From Deltaproteobacteria bacterium (lineage in GTDB: Bacteria > UBA10199 > DSSB01): a stretch of 6,634 nt of DNA. Position 1 is the first letter of the stretch; every line of letters begins with the position of its first letter. Made by a program: the position numbers and the translations under genes. The stretch spans positions 1-6,634 of the forward strand of contig JAJFLL010000326.1 of the NCBI GenBank assembly GCA_021772695.1. Reading direction: 5' to 3'. This document shows, piece after piece, positions 1 to 6,299 of this stretch. The notes beneath the pieces are model-generated. The model was given only the letters and a program-made list of their open reading frames with translations. It was not told where the DNA came from and made no database searches.

Positions 1-393
1 ATGGCCGGTGGCTTTGCGGTGTTATTAGATGTTCCCAAAACCTTGGTCTACCGATTGGCCCGGGAGGCCAATCGCCAGAATCGATCTATCCCATTGGCCA
101 GTATTCGCAAACCTCCTTCTGCAGAGTTGGCACCGGAACAAACGGACCAAGACGATTTGCCTCCCTATGAAATTATCGACGAAATTTTAGCTGCTTATAT
201 GGAAAAATCCATGGACCCGAAAGAGATCGTGGCTGCCGGGTTTCCTAAAAAAACGGTCGCAGAGGTATTGGGCCGTTTGGATCAAAACGAATACAAACGC
301 ATGCAGGCCCCTCCGGGAATCCGAATTACCTCGAAGGCCTTCGGTTACGGGCGGCGGGTTCCCATTACCAGTCGATATCGGGTGAAATTCTAA
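1..393 (+). CDS. nadE: Glutamine-dependent NAD+ synthetase, C-terminal part (5' end outside window)
   Basis: The visible 130 residues match the C-terminal end of the NAD+ synthetase domain, which amidates nicotinic acid adenine dinucleotide to NAD+ using ATP, the last step of NAD biosynthesis in the cytosol. Seen directly: MAGGFAVLLDVPKTLVYRLA (1-20), KPPSAEL (37-43), a Q-T-D-Q-D-D-LPPY stretch (47-56) and NEYKRMQAPPGIRIT (96-110), followed by AFGYGRRVPIT near the end. All are typical of the long synthetases that carry an N-terminal glutaminase domain. The ATG at base 1 is almost certainly an internal Met, because the family has an aspartate-Met-Ala-Gly-Gly motif here, so the gene is cut by the window edge. 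Whether a glutaminase domain precedes it cannot be seen; the C-terminal sequence type suggests it does. The TAA stop overlaps the next gene's ATG by one base, which suggests cotranscription and coupling with rsmI. Confidence 0.93.
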   Translation: MAGGFAVLLDVPKTLVYRLAREANRQNRSIPLASIRKPPSAELAPEQTDQDDLPPYEIIDEILAAYMEKSMDPKEIVAAGFPKKTVAEVLGRLDQNEYKRMQAPPGIRITSKAFGYGRRVPITSRYRVKF

Positions 394-1097
394 TGGCGAC
401 CGATGCTGCTGTGAAAACCTCCAACGCTGGTAAACTCTATTTGGTGGCAAGCCCCATCGGCAATCTTCAAGATATATCCTTGCGCGCCCTAGAGGTATTG
501 CGCCAGGTGGATTTGGTGGCATGCGAAGACACCCGTCATTCTCTCAAACTTTTAAATCATTATGAGATCTCAAAGCCGACCCTTTCCTTGCACGATCACA
601 ATGAACGGCAGCGAACCGAAGGTCTTCTCGAAAAATTAAACGGGGGAAAAAACATCGCCATACTCAGTGACGCCGGTACCCCGCTAATATCTGATCCCGG
701 ATACATTTTCGTACGGGCTGCCGTGGCGGCAGGGATCCCAGTGGAAGCCATCCCCGGACCCTGTGCCTTGGTGCAGGCTTTGGTCCTGGGAGGATTACCG
801 GTCAGTCCCTTTACCTTTATGGGATTCTTGCCCCCAAAATCCGCAGCCCGGCGCCGGCACTTCGAATCTTTAAAGGAGGTGGGGCATACCTTGGTGTTTT
901 ATGAGTCTTGCCACCGTATTCAAAAATTTTTGCAAGAGGCCTTCGACACCCTTGGAGATCGACCAGTTGTCCTTGCCCGAGAGATGACGAAAAAATTTGA
1001 AGAGATCTTTCGCGGGCCCCTGTCTCGGGCGATTCAACCCGATTGCTTACGTTCCTGGAAGGGCGAGTTTGTGGTCCTAATCGGAGCCGCAGGGTAA
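393..1097 (+). CDS. rsmI: 16S rRNA (cytidine(1402)-2'-O)-methyltransferase, short form
   Basis: RsmI uses S-adenosylmethionine to 2'-O-methylate C1402 in the decoding centre of 16S rRNA. The tetrapyrrole-methylase fold is clear: LYLVASPIGNLQDISLRAL (15-33), CEDTRHS (44-50), SDAGTPLISDPG (92-103), IPGPCAL (120-126), FMGFLPPK (142-149), VFYESCHR (168-175) and AREMTKKFEE (195-204). The start at 393 fits a GGGTGA ribosome-binding site seven bases upstream and the one-base TAATG overlap with nadE. At 234 residues it is about 50 shorter than E. coli RsmI (286). It stops just after the last core strand (GEFVVLIGAAG), so the C-terminal helical domain is absent. I found no continuation of that domain in the other frames downstream, so a recent frameshift is unlikely. 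The product assignment is firm; the effect of the missing domain is unknown. Confidence 0.95.
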   Translation: MATDAAVKTSNAGKLYLVASPIGNLQDISLRALEVLRQVDLVACEDTRHSLKLLNHYEISKPTLSLHDHNERQRTEGLLEKLNGGKNIAILSDAGTPLISDPGYIFVRAAVAAGIPVEAIPGPCALVQALVLGGLPVSPFTFMGFLPPKSAARRRHFESLKEVGHTLVFYESCHRIQKFLQEAFDTLGDRPVVLAREMTKKFEEIFRGPLSRAIQPDCLRSWKGEFVVLIGAAG

Positions 1098-1145
1098 TAT
1101 TTAAGTTTAATCTTCAATTTCAAGTACTTGGCTCAGCATTTCTTT

Positions 1146-1203
1146 CCCAGGTTCCCCATATCCTGGACCCAGCAACCGGGAAAATTGGCTTGCGCCGCCA
1201 GGA
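1146..1203 (+). other. Possible structured RNA segment with two mutually exclusive pairings
   Basis: In the rsmI-rimP gap, CCTGG at 1162-1166 can pair either upstream with CCAGG (1147-1151, 10-base loop) or, extended by one base, downstream as TCCTGG (1161-1166) with CCAGGA (1198-1203). The second fold encloses two small possible hairpins: CCC/GGG (1168-1170 with 1178-1180) and GGC/GCC (1187-1189 with 1194-1196). It lies 22 bases before the first terminator hairpin. I do not recognise any known riboswitch, SRP RNA, 6S RNA or tRNA here. Short stems like these can arise by chance. Confidence 0.25.
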
Positions 1204-1225
1204 CTTACCGTGATAGCTCTCTCCC

Positions 1226-1249
1226 ACCTCTCCTCTGGAGAGGTTTTTT
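1226..1249 (+). terminator. Intrinsic terminator 1, after rsmI / before rimP
   Basis: A perfect 8-bp stem, ACCTCTCC (1226-1233) with GGAGAGGT (1237-1244), closes a TCT loop. A run of six Ts (1244-1249) follows, the first of which sits in the stem's last pair. This is a textbook Rho-independent terminator on the + strand. It may end the nadE-rsmI transcript, or act inside a leader of the rimP operon. A second CTCTCC at 1219-1224 offers a competing, weaker partner for GGAGAG (1237-1242). Confidence 0.85.
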
Positions 1250-1298
1250 GCTTCTTAGAGTGGCCCGGAAGGAAACTTCCCCCACTTTTTTTTTGCTT
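1244..1298 (+). repeat. Direct repeat TTTTTTGCTT at both terminator tails
   Basis: The 10-base sequence TTTTTTGCTT occurs at 1244-1253 and again at 1289-1298, each time directly after a terminator hairpin. The hairpins themselves differ in sequence. Shared T-tract composition by chance or local duplication could both explain it. Confidence 0.6.
1257..1294 (+). terminator. Intrinsic terminator 2 with GAAA tetraloop
   Basis: An inner 5-bp stem, GGAAG (1267-1271) with CTTCC (1276-1280), is capped by a GAAA tetraloop (1272-1275). An asymmetric internal loop (CCC at 1264-1266 against C1281) joins it to an outer stem, AGTGG (1259-1263) with CCACT (1282-1286), which can extend by one G-T and one A-T pair to 1257/1288. 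The right arm runs into nine Ts (1286-1294). It lies only 7 bases after the first terminator's T-run, giving a tandem pair about 50 bases before rimP. Confidence 0.8.
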
Positions 1299-1345
1299 AA
1301 CTCAAATGGGAACAAAATAAAGGGCAGATCAGGAAATCAGCCAAC

Positions 1346-1894
1346 ATGATGCATCTGAGTACCCATTTGAAAAAGGTCTTTGAGATTGCCGAGCCATTGG
1401 CTCGCACCATGGAATTTGAATTGTTATTTTTAGAGGAAGTCAATGAAAAGGGCCGACGTACCCTGAGGATTTTCCTCGATCGGTCGGATGGTTCCGTGAC
1501 CATCGAGGACTGTGCCAATTTCAGCCGGGCCCTCGATCCCATTTTAGATGTGGAAGGGTCCTTGTCGGGCCGCTATCAATTAGAAGTTTCGTCACCCGGT
1601 GTGAATCGCCCCTTGGTATTGCCGGAACATTTTTTGGCCCAGCTCAATGCTGTTGTAGAAATCGCAACCTTTGATGCGGTTGAAGACAGACGGCATTTCA
1701 AAGGTCGTTTATTAAAGGCAGATGCCTCACCTGAGCAGGGTGTTCGATTAGAAATCGATCACCACACATATGAGATTAAGTATCAAAATATTAAAAAGGC
1801 CCACTTGGATTACTTTGCATCACAAAAGCTAGAGAAGATCTCAAGAAGGCCCGTTTCTGTTAGAAAGAAAAAAGGAAATAGTCATGGCGCCTAG
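1346..1894 (+). CDS. rimP: Ribosome maturation factor RimP
   Basis: RimP is a cytosolic assembly factor for the 30S subunit. The 182-residue product has the two expected domains. The N-terminal alpha/beta domain contains RRTLRIFLDRSDGSVTIEDC (37-56) and leads to the family signature YQLEVSSPGVNRPL (77-90). A C-terminal SH3-like barrel spans roughly 93-157. The last ~20 residues form a basic tail (SRRPVSVRKKKG). I chose the first of two adjacent ATGs (1346 and 1349) because AGGA at 1331-1334 is already 11 bases upstream of it; the second start would lengthen the spacing and removes only one Met. The gene opens the rimP-nusA-infB cluster, directly after two tandem terminators. Its last 11 bases overlap nusA, so nusA's ribosome-binding site lies inside rimP and translation is probably coupled. 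Length and domain order are normal for the family. Confidence 0.95.
   Translation: MMHLSTHLKKVFEIAEPLARTMEFELLFLEEVNEKGRRTLRIFLDRSDGSVTIEDCANFSRALDPILDVEGSLSGRYQLEVSSPGVNRPLVLPEHFLAQLNAVVEIATFDAVEDRRHFKGRLLKADASPEQGVRLEIDHHTYEIKYQNIKKAHLDYFASQKLEKISRRPVSVRKKKGNSHGA
1871..1876 (+). promoter_or_regulatory. nusA ribosome-binding site inside rimP
   Basis: AAAGGA lies seven bases before the ATG at 1884. It decides the nusA start: the alternative ATG at 1929, which would give the usual family N-terminus (MFINLNAV), has no comparable purine-rich site at proper spacing. Confidence 0.65.
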
Positions 1895-3461
1895 GAAAAG
1901 AAAAACCGCAAAAAAAGACGTTAAGTCCATGTTTATCAACTTGAACGCCGTTTTGGATCAAGTTCGTAAAGATAAAGGCATTCCCAAAGAGATCTTAGTT
2001 GAGGCCATTGAGTCGGCCATGGTTTCAGCGGCCCGCAAAAAGTATGGCCACGAAACCGAACTAGAGGCTCAATATAATGAAGAAGCCGGTGAAGTGGAAT
2101 TGTTTCAATTTCATAATGTGGTTGAGAAAATAGAAACTCCAGATCTTGAAATCACCTTAGAAAATGCCCGAAAATTAGATCCAGAAGCGCAAATCGGTGA
2201 TGAGTTGGGCGAAAAAATCGACTCTCATCAATTTGGACGCATTGCTGCCCAGACCGCCAAACAAGTCATCATTCAAAAGCTACGCGAAGCCGAAAGTGAC
2301 ATTATATATAATGAATATAAGCCGCGCGTCGGAGAATTGATCAACGGGATCGTGCGTCGATTTGAAAAGGGTAACATCATCATTGACTTGGGTCGCACCG
2401 AGGCGTTGATGCCTATTTCCGAACAAGTCCCAAGTGAAAATTATAAAATCGGCGAACGTATTCAGGCCTACTTTATGGAAATTCGTAAATCCTTACGTGG
2501 GCCGCAAATTATTTTTTCACGTCGTACCCCCAATTTGATCAAGGCCTTGTTTGCCATGGAAGTGCCTGAAATCAGCGAAGGCATTGTCGAGATCAAAAAT
2601 GTGGCCCGCGAAGTAGGGGCCAGGGCGAAGGTTGCCGTATATTCAAAAGACAGTGACGTCGATCCCGTCGGTGCCTGTGTGGGTATGAAGGGTTCTCGGG
2701 TCCAGGGAGTGGTGGCGGAACTGCGTGGCGAAAAAATCGATATCGTCACTTGGGATGATGATCCAGCTCGATTTGTCTGTAACGCCATTGCGCCGGCAGA
2801 AGTTGCCAAAGTGATCATTCATGAAAAAGACCATTCTATGGAAATCATCGTGCCTGATGATCAACTTTCTTTGGCCATCGGTCGCAAAGGGCAAAACGTT
2901 CGTTTGGCCGCCCAACTTACCAGTTGGAGCATCGATATTTTTAACGAAACAAAACATGACGAGATGACAAAGCGGGCCAAAAAAGCCTTGGTGAAAGACT
3001 TGAATATCGAAGAAAGCCTGGCTACCTTGCTCTATAACCACAGTTTTCGTCGCACCGTTGATTTAGCCGATACGCCACTACAGGAATTTCTGACTTTACC
3101 GGGATTAAATCCTGAAGAGTTAAAAACCGTTCATGCCAGGGCTCAAGAGGTGGCATCCATGCCCTTGGACCAACGTCCTTCCACTCATTTTTTTAAGGAA
3201 GAGGAAGAACGCATGGCCAAAGAGGCAGCCGCCCGTGAGGTAGAGGCGGCAGCGCGAGCGGCCCGTGACGCTGCAGCGGCCGAAAAGGCGGCTCAAGAAG
3301 CTGAGGCGGCCAAAGAGGCCAGTGCAGAATCCGATGCACCAGCATCAGAGGCTAGTGATAGCGAGAGTGGGCCGGTCGAGAATTCTGATGTTAAAGCAAT
3401 AGATAACCAAGCGAATACCAAGTTGGCCAGCGAAGGTGAAACCGAAGCAGCCAAAGAGTAA
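1884..3461 (+). CDS. nusA: Transcription termination/antitermination factor NusA
   Basis: NusA binds RNA polymerase and nascent RNA and modulates pausing, intrinsic termination and antitermination. Domains in the 525-residue product: a basic extension MAPRKRKTAKKDVKS (1-15); the polymerase-binding N-terminal domain (about 16-145, with SAARKKYG); an S1 domain (about 148-213, GELINGIVRRFEKGNIIIDL); KH1 with VGMKG (266-270); and KH2 with VPDDQLSLAIGRKGQNVRLA (323-342). One helix-hairpin-helix-like repeat follows (about 370-422), resembling the C-terminal repeats of E. coli NusA. From about 437 the tail is low-complexity, Ala/Glu-rich and then acidic, probably disordered after a charged helix. 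The start at 1884 is preferred for its good ribosome-binding site and the 11-base overlap with rimP; 1929 is the alternative. In E. coli, NusA feeds back on its own operon through leader terminators, so the tandem terminators before rimP are suggestive. Confidence 0.96.
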   Translation: MAPRKRKTAKKDVKSMFINLNAVLDQVRKDKGIPKEILVEAIESAMVSAARKKYGHETELEAQYNEEAGEVELFQFHNVVEKIETPDLEITLENARKLDPEAQIGDELGEKIDSHQFGRIAAQTAKQVIIQKLREAESDIIYNEYKPRVGELINGIVRRFEKGNIIIDLGRTEALMPISEQVPSENYKIGERIQAYFMEIRKSLRGPQIIFSRRTPNLIKALFAMEVPEISEGIVEIKNVAREVGARAKVAVYSKDSDVDPVGACVGMKGSRVQGVVAELRGEKIDIVTWDDDPARFVCNAIAPAEVAKVIIHEKDHSMEIIVPDDQLSLAIGRKGQNVRLAAQLTSWSIDIFNETKHDEMTKRAKKALVKDLNIEESLATLLYNHSFRRTVDLADTPLQEFLTLPGLNPEELKTVHARAQEVASMPLDQRPSTHFFKEEEERMAKEAAAREVEAAARAARDAAAAEKAAQEAEAAKEASAESDAPASEASDSESGPVENSDVKAIDNQANTKLASEGETEAAKE

Positions 3462-3470
3462 AGCAATTTC

Positions 3471-3486
3471 ATGCCGAATGGGGCAT
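3471..3486 (+). repeat. Small inverted repeat in the nusA-infB gap
   Basis: ATGCC (3471-3475) and GGCAT (3482-3486) form a 5-bp stem around a 6-base loop in the 39-base gap. No T-run follows, so it is not an intrinsic terminator. The left arm is also the start of a five-codon reading frame (MPNGA, stop 3486-3488) that ends 12 bases before the infB ATG. It could affect infB translation or RNA processing; chance is a real alternative. Confidence 0.3.
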
Positions 3487-3500
3487 AATAGACAGGTTTT

Positions 3501-5969
3501 ATGGAAGACAAACAAAACGTCGTAGAAAAACGGATCAAGCCGGGAATTATTCGCCGGCGTGCCCGAAAAGAAAAACCGGCACCTCCTCCAGAAGAACAAG
3601 CGGCTAAGCCTAAGGTTGAAGCTGCTGCCGAAGCGACCGTTGAAGAGGTAAAGGTTAAGGCCAAACCTGCGGCCAAAAAGGCAGCTAAAAAACCAGCCAA
3701 GTCTGAGGCACCCGTTGAGACTCCTGAAGTTTTAGCTACGCCTGCTGGCACCGAAGCCGTTTCCGAGGCCGAAGTACCTGCTACACCACCGCCAGTGGTC
3801 GAAGCAGAAAAAACCGTCGCCAAAACCGCTCCAACCGCTTCCCAAGTTAAAGGGCCTCGCGAACTACCCGAAGGCCCACCGGTGGGCACCATCATCGATT
3901 TACCACATCTGAAAAAAGATGCCGCGCCTGGTGCAGAGGGTGGGGACGGCGCCGTTGCCAAGGGAAAATACGGCGAAGATACTGAGGACGATTTAAAAAG
4001 TAAGGCACGAAAAGCCGGCAAAAAGGGCAAGGGTGCGAAGGATGAATTAAACGTAGAGGGATATGGTCGAGTCAGCAATGTATCCCAGATCGCCCGCCTC
4101 CAATCTCGCACCCAGGCCGATCGGGTCTTCCAACCCACCCGTACGGGCAAACGACGTCGTACCAAAGGGCGTCGCGAAGGCAGAAAGACTCCGCTGACCA
4201 TGCCAAAGGCCTCGAAACGGGTGGTTAAGATGGGAGAAACCATTGTGGTCTCGGAATTGGCTCAGCAGTTGGGGATCCGCAATAGCGATATTATTAAAAA
4301 ATTAATGGATATGGGGTCCATGGTGGCTCTCAATCAAAGCGTTGATTTTGATACGGCCAGTATCATTGCTCAAGAATACGATTGGGAAGTCAAGCGAACC
4401 GGTTTTGAGGAAGAAAAGGTATTGGCAACCACCGAGGACCGTGCCGAAGACCTTAAGTTCCGGGCTCCCGTAGTTACCGTCATGGGTCACGTTGACCATG
4501 GTAAGACCTCCTTACTTGATGCCATTCGTTCCACCCAGGTGGCCGAGGGCGAAGCTGGAGGCATTACTCAGCATATTGGTTCCTATCGAATTAGTTTAGG
4601 AGAAGGCAAAGTTGTTACCTTTTTAGATACTCCCGGTCACGAAGCCTTTACGGCCATGCGGGCTAGAGGTGCCTCGGTCACCGATATCGTCATATTGGTG
4701 GTGGCGGCAGACGACGGTGTGATGCCACAAACTATTGAAGCTATCAACCATGCTAAGGCAGCCCAAGTTCCCATTATCGTTGCCGTGAATAAGATCGATA
4801 AGCCAGAAGCCAACCTCGAAAACGTCAAACGACAATTATCCGAACACGGACTTCTGGCCGAGGACTGGGGCGGTGACATTTTATTTACCGGGGTGTCGGC
4901 TAAAACCAAAGAGGGTATCGAAGGTTTATTAGAGCTTTTGTTTTTACAAGCCGAAGTCTTAAGCCTGACCTCCAATCCCAATAAGTTGGCCAAGGGAGTC
5001 ATCGTCGAGGCCAAACTCGATAAGGGCAGGGGGCCGGTAGCTACCGCCTTGGTTCAAGAAGGGACCCTTCGAGTTGGTGATGCAGTAGTGGCAGGAAACT
5101 TCTTTGGAAAAATCCGGGCCATGATCACCGATCGTGGTGAGGAGGTTCAAGAAGCTTTGCCAGGTTGGCCCGTAGAAATATTGGGTTTAGAAGGGGTGCC
5201 TAGTGCCAGTGATTCATTTCAGGCCTTAGAAGATGAGAAAGCTGCTCGCGAAGTGGTGGGTCATCGTAAGACCAAGGCGAGAGATCAAAAGCTCTCCTCT
5301 GCCGGAAAAATGAGTTTAGAAGACCTCTTTAGTCAGATGCAAAGTGGAGATGTCAAAGAGCTGCCGGTAATTCTCAAGGCCGATGTGCAAGGTTCCTTAG
5401 AAGCCCTGCAAGGATCCCTCGAAAAGATTCCGTCTGATAAAGTGAAGATCAAAACCCTACACACGGGAGTAGGGGGGATCACCGAGAGTGATGTCAACTT
5501 AGCTCAGGCCTCCAATGGCATCATCATCGGCTTTAACGTTCGTCCCGATACCAAGGCCCGGGAGATGGCCGAACAAGAACAAGTTGAAGTCAAGGTCTAT
5601 AAAGTTATTTATGATGTGGTCGATGACGTGCGCAAGGCCATGGAAGGCTTACTTGAGCCCACATTAAAAGAAAACTATTTGGGTCGCGCCGATGTGTTGC
5701 AACCCTTCACTGTCAGTAAAGTAGGAACAATCGCCGGTTGTAAGGTGGCCGACGGTAAAATTGTGCGAAATGCCAATGTGCGTCTGTTACGTGACAGTGT
5801 GATTATTCATGAAGGAAAACTCAATTCCTTAAAACGGTTTAAAGACGATGCTAAAGAAGTGACCAAGGGCTTTGAATGTGGAATGGGCATTGAAGGCTAT
5901 AATGACATCAAGGCCGGTGACGTCATCGAATGTTATCAAATCGAAGAATTTCAGACCAAGTTGGAATAG
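3501..5969 (+). CDS. infB: Translation initiation factor IF-2
   Basis: IF-2 is the GTPase that delivers fMet-tRNA to the 30S subunit and promotes subunit joining. In the 822-residue product, residues 1-~240 are a disordered Lys/Ala/Pro/Glu-rich linker with histone-like KPAAKKAAKKPAK and a very basic patch (about 216-230). The conserved IF2_N domain is at about 245-296 (VVSELAQQLGIRNSDIIKKL). The G domain has GHVDHGKT (329-336), the switch region GGITQHIG (353-360), DTPGH (376-380), NKID (430-433) and SAK (466-468). Domain II (about 495-585), domain III (about 620-710) and the C-terminal tRNA-binding barrel (about 725-822) are complete. ATG 3501 is the first usable start: an in-frame TAG lies at 3489-3491. 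Its ribosome-binding site is weak (ACAGG, 4 bases away). The protein begins at a VVEKRIKPGIIRRR motif and lacks the first N-terminal helical domain found in many relatives. Confidence 0.97.
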   Translation: MEDKQNVVEKRIKPGIIRRRARKEKPAPPPEEQAAKPKVEAAAEATVEEVKVKAKPAAKKAAKKPAKSEAPVETPEVLATPAGTEAVSEAEVPATPPPVVEAEKTVAKTAPTASQVKGPRELPEGPPVGTIIDLPHLKKDAAPGAEGGDGAVAKGKYGEDTEDDLKSKARKAGKKGKGAKDELNVEGYGRVSNVSQIARLQSRTQADRVFQPTRTGKRRRTKGRREGRKTPLTMPKASKRVVKMGETIVVSELAQQLGIRNSDIIKKLMDMGSMVALNQSVDFDTASIIAQEYDWEVKRTGFEEEKVLATTEDRAEDLKFRAPVVTVMGHVDHGKTSLLDAIRSTQVAEGEAGGITQHIGSYRISLGEGKVVTFLDTPGHEAFTAMRARGASVTDIVILVVAADDGVMPQTIEAINHAKAAQVPIIVAVNKIDKPEANLENVKRQLSEHGLLAEDWGGDILFTGVSAKTKEGIEGLLELLFLQAEVLSLTSNPNKLAKGVIVEAKLDKGRGPVATALVQEGTLRVGDAVVAGNFFGKIRAMITDRGEEVQEALPGWPVEILGLEGVPSASDSFQALEDEKAAREVVGHRKTKARDQKLSSAGKMSLEDLFSQMQSGDVKELPVILKADVQGSLEALQGSLEKIPSDKVKIKTLHTGVGGITESDVNLAQASNGIIIGFNVRPDTKAREMAEQEQVEVKVYKVIYDVVDDVRKAMEGLLEPTLKENYLGRADVLQPFTVSKVGTIAGCKVADGKIVRNANVRLLRDSVIIHEGKLNSLKRFKDDAKEVTKGFECGMGIEGYNDIKAGDVIECYQIEEFQTKLE

Positions 5970-5978
5970 GGCATATCC

Positions 5979-6299
5979 ATGATAGTCGGCGTTGCTCAAT
6001 TTGAGCTGTCCATGCCGTACAATCAATCCCTGAAGGAAAAACGGCACCTATTAAAAAAACTCAAAGAACGAGTGATGAGTCACCTGCACATTTCGGTGAA
6101 TGAGGTTCACCTGATGGACAAGTGGCAACGGGCGGTAATGGGATTTGCCGTGGTGGGCAACGACAGTAAAAAGATTGAAGCATTGATGGCAAAGGTCTTT
6201 AAGTTCATTCAAGCTCAAGAGCTTGGGCAATTGCGTTCTGAAAAATGGGAATTAATGGTTTACGACGATGAATTGGAATGGAGTGATCATCCGGGATGA
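5979..6299 (+). CDS. ylxP: DUF503 family protein, YlxP-like
   Basis: This 106-residue protein belongs to the DUF503 family, represented by Bacillus subtilis YlxP, whose gene also sits between infB and rbfA. Recognisable features are the opening MIVGVAQFEL (1-10), SLKEKRHLLKKLKERV (17-32), the strand VSVNEV (39-43 region) and WQRAVMGFAVVGND (49-62). The fold is expected to be a small alpha/beta sandwich. There is no signal peptide or membrane segment. The molecular function is not established; its position suggests a link to ribosome assembly or translation, which is inference from neighbours only. The start is 9 bases after the infB stop, with TAGGG (overlapping that stop) as ribosome-binding site seven bases upstream. 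The stop codon overlaps the rbfA start in ATGA, implying coupling. Length is normal for the family. Confidence 0.9.
   Translation: MIVGVAQFELSMPYNQSLKEKRHLLKKLKERVMSHLHISVNEVHLMDKWQRAVMGFAVVGNDSKKIEALMAKVFKFIQAQELGQLRSEKWELMVYDDELEWSDHPG

Noticed and set aside
1095..1111. AT-rich stretch with TTTAAT (1106-1111) as a -10 box for a leader RNA
   Set aside because: No acceptable -35 box at 16-18 bases upstream and no extended -10 motif. It remains possible but unsupported.
1141..1203. tRNA gene on either strand, prompted by GGTTCC-like bases
   Set aside because: No acceptor stem, anticodon arm or proper T-loop could be assembled around it on either strand.
1258..1285. Resemblance of CCGGAAGGAAAC to the apical loop of SRP RNA
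   Set aside because: The matching opposite strand of the SRP helix is missing, and the bases are fully explained by a GAAA-capped terminator stem.
1293..1321. Possible rimP promoter: TTGCTT (1293-1298), 17-base spacer, AATAAA (1316-1321)
   Set aside because: Only 3 of 6 and 4 of 6 consensus matches, and the first box overlaps the terminator T-run. Too weak to list as a feature.
1128..1349. 73-codon open frame with a TTG start in the rsmI-rimP gap
   Set aside because: It runs straight through both terminator hairpins and their T-runs, has no ribosome-binding site or recognisable motif, and the FFLL-type residues come from the T-tracts.
3293..4243. 316-codon open frame on the minus strand across the nusA-infB junction
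   Set aside because: It is antisense to two well-supported genes. Its Ser/Ala-rich sequence mirrors the Ala/Glu/Lys low-complexity codons, which rarely give stops in reverse. No homology is recognised.
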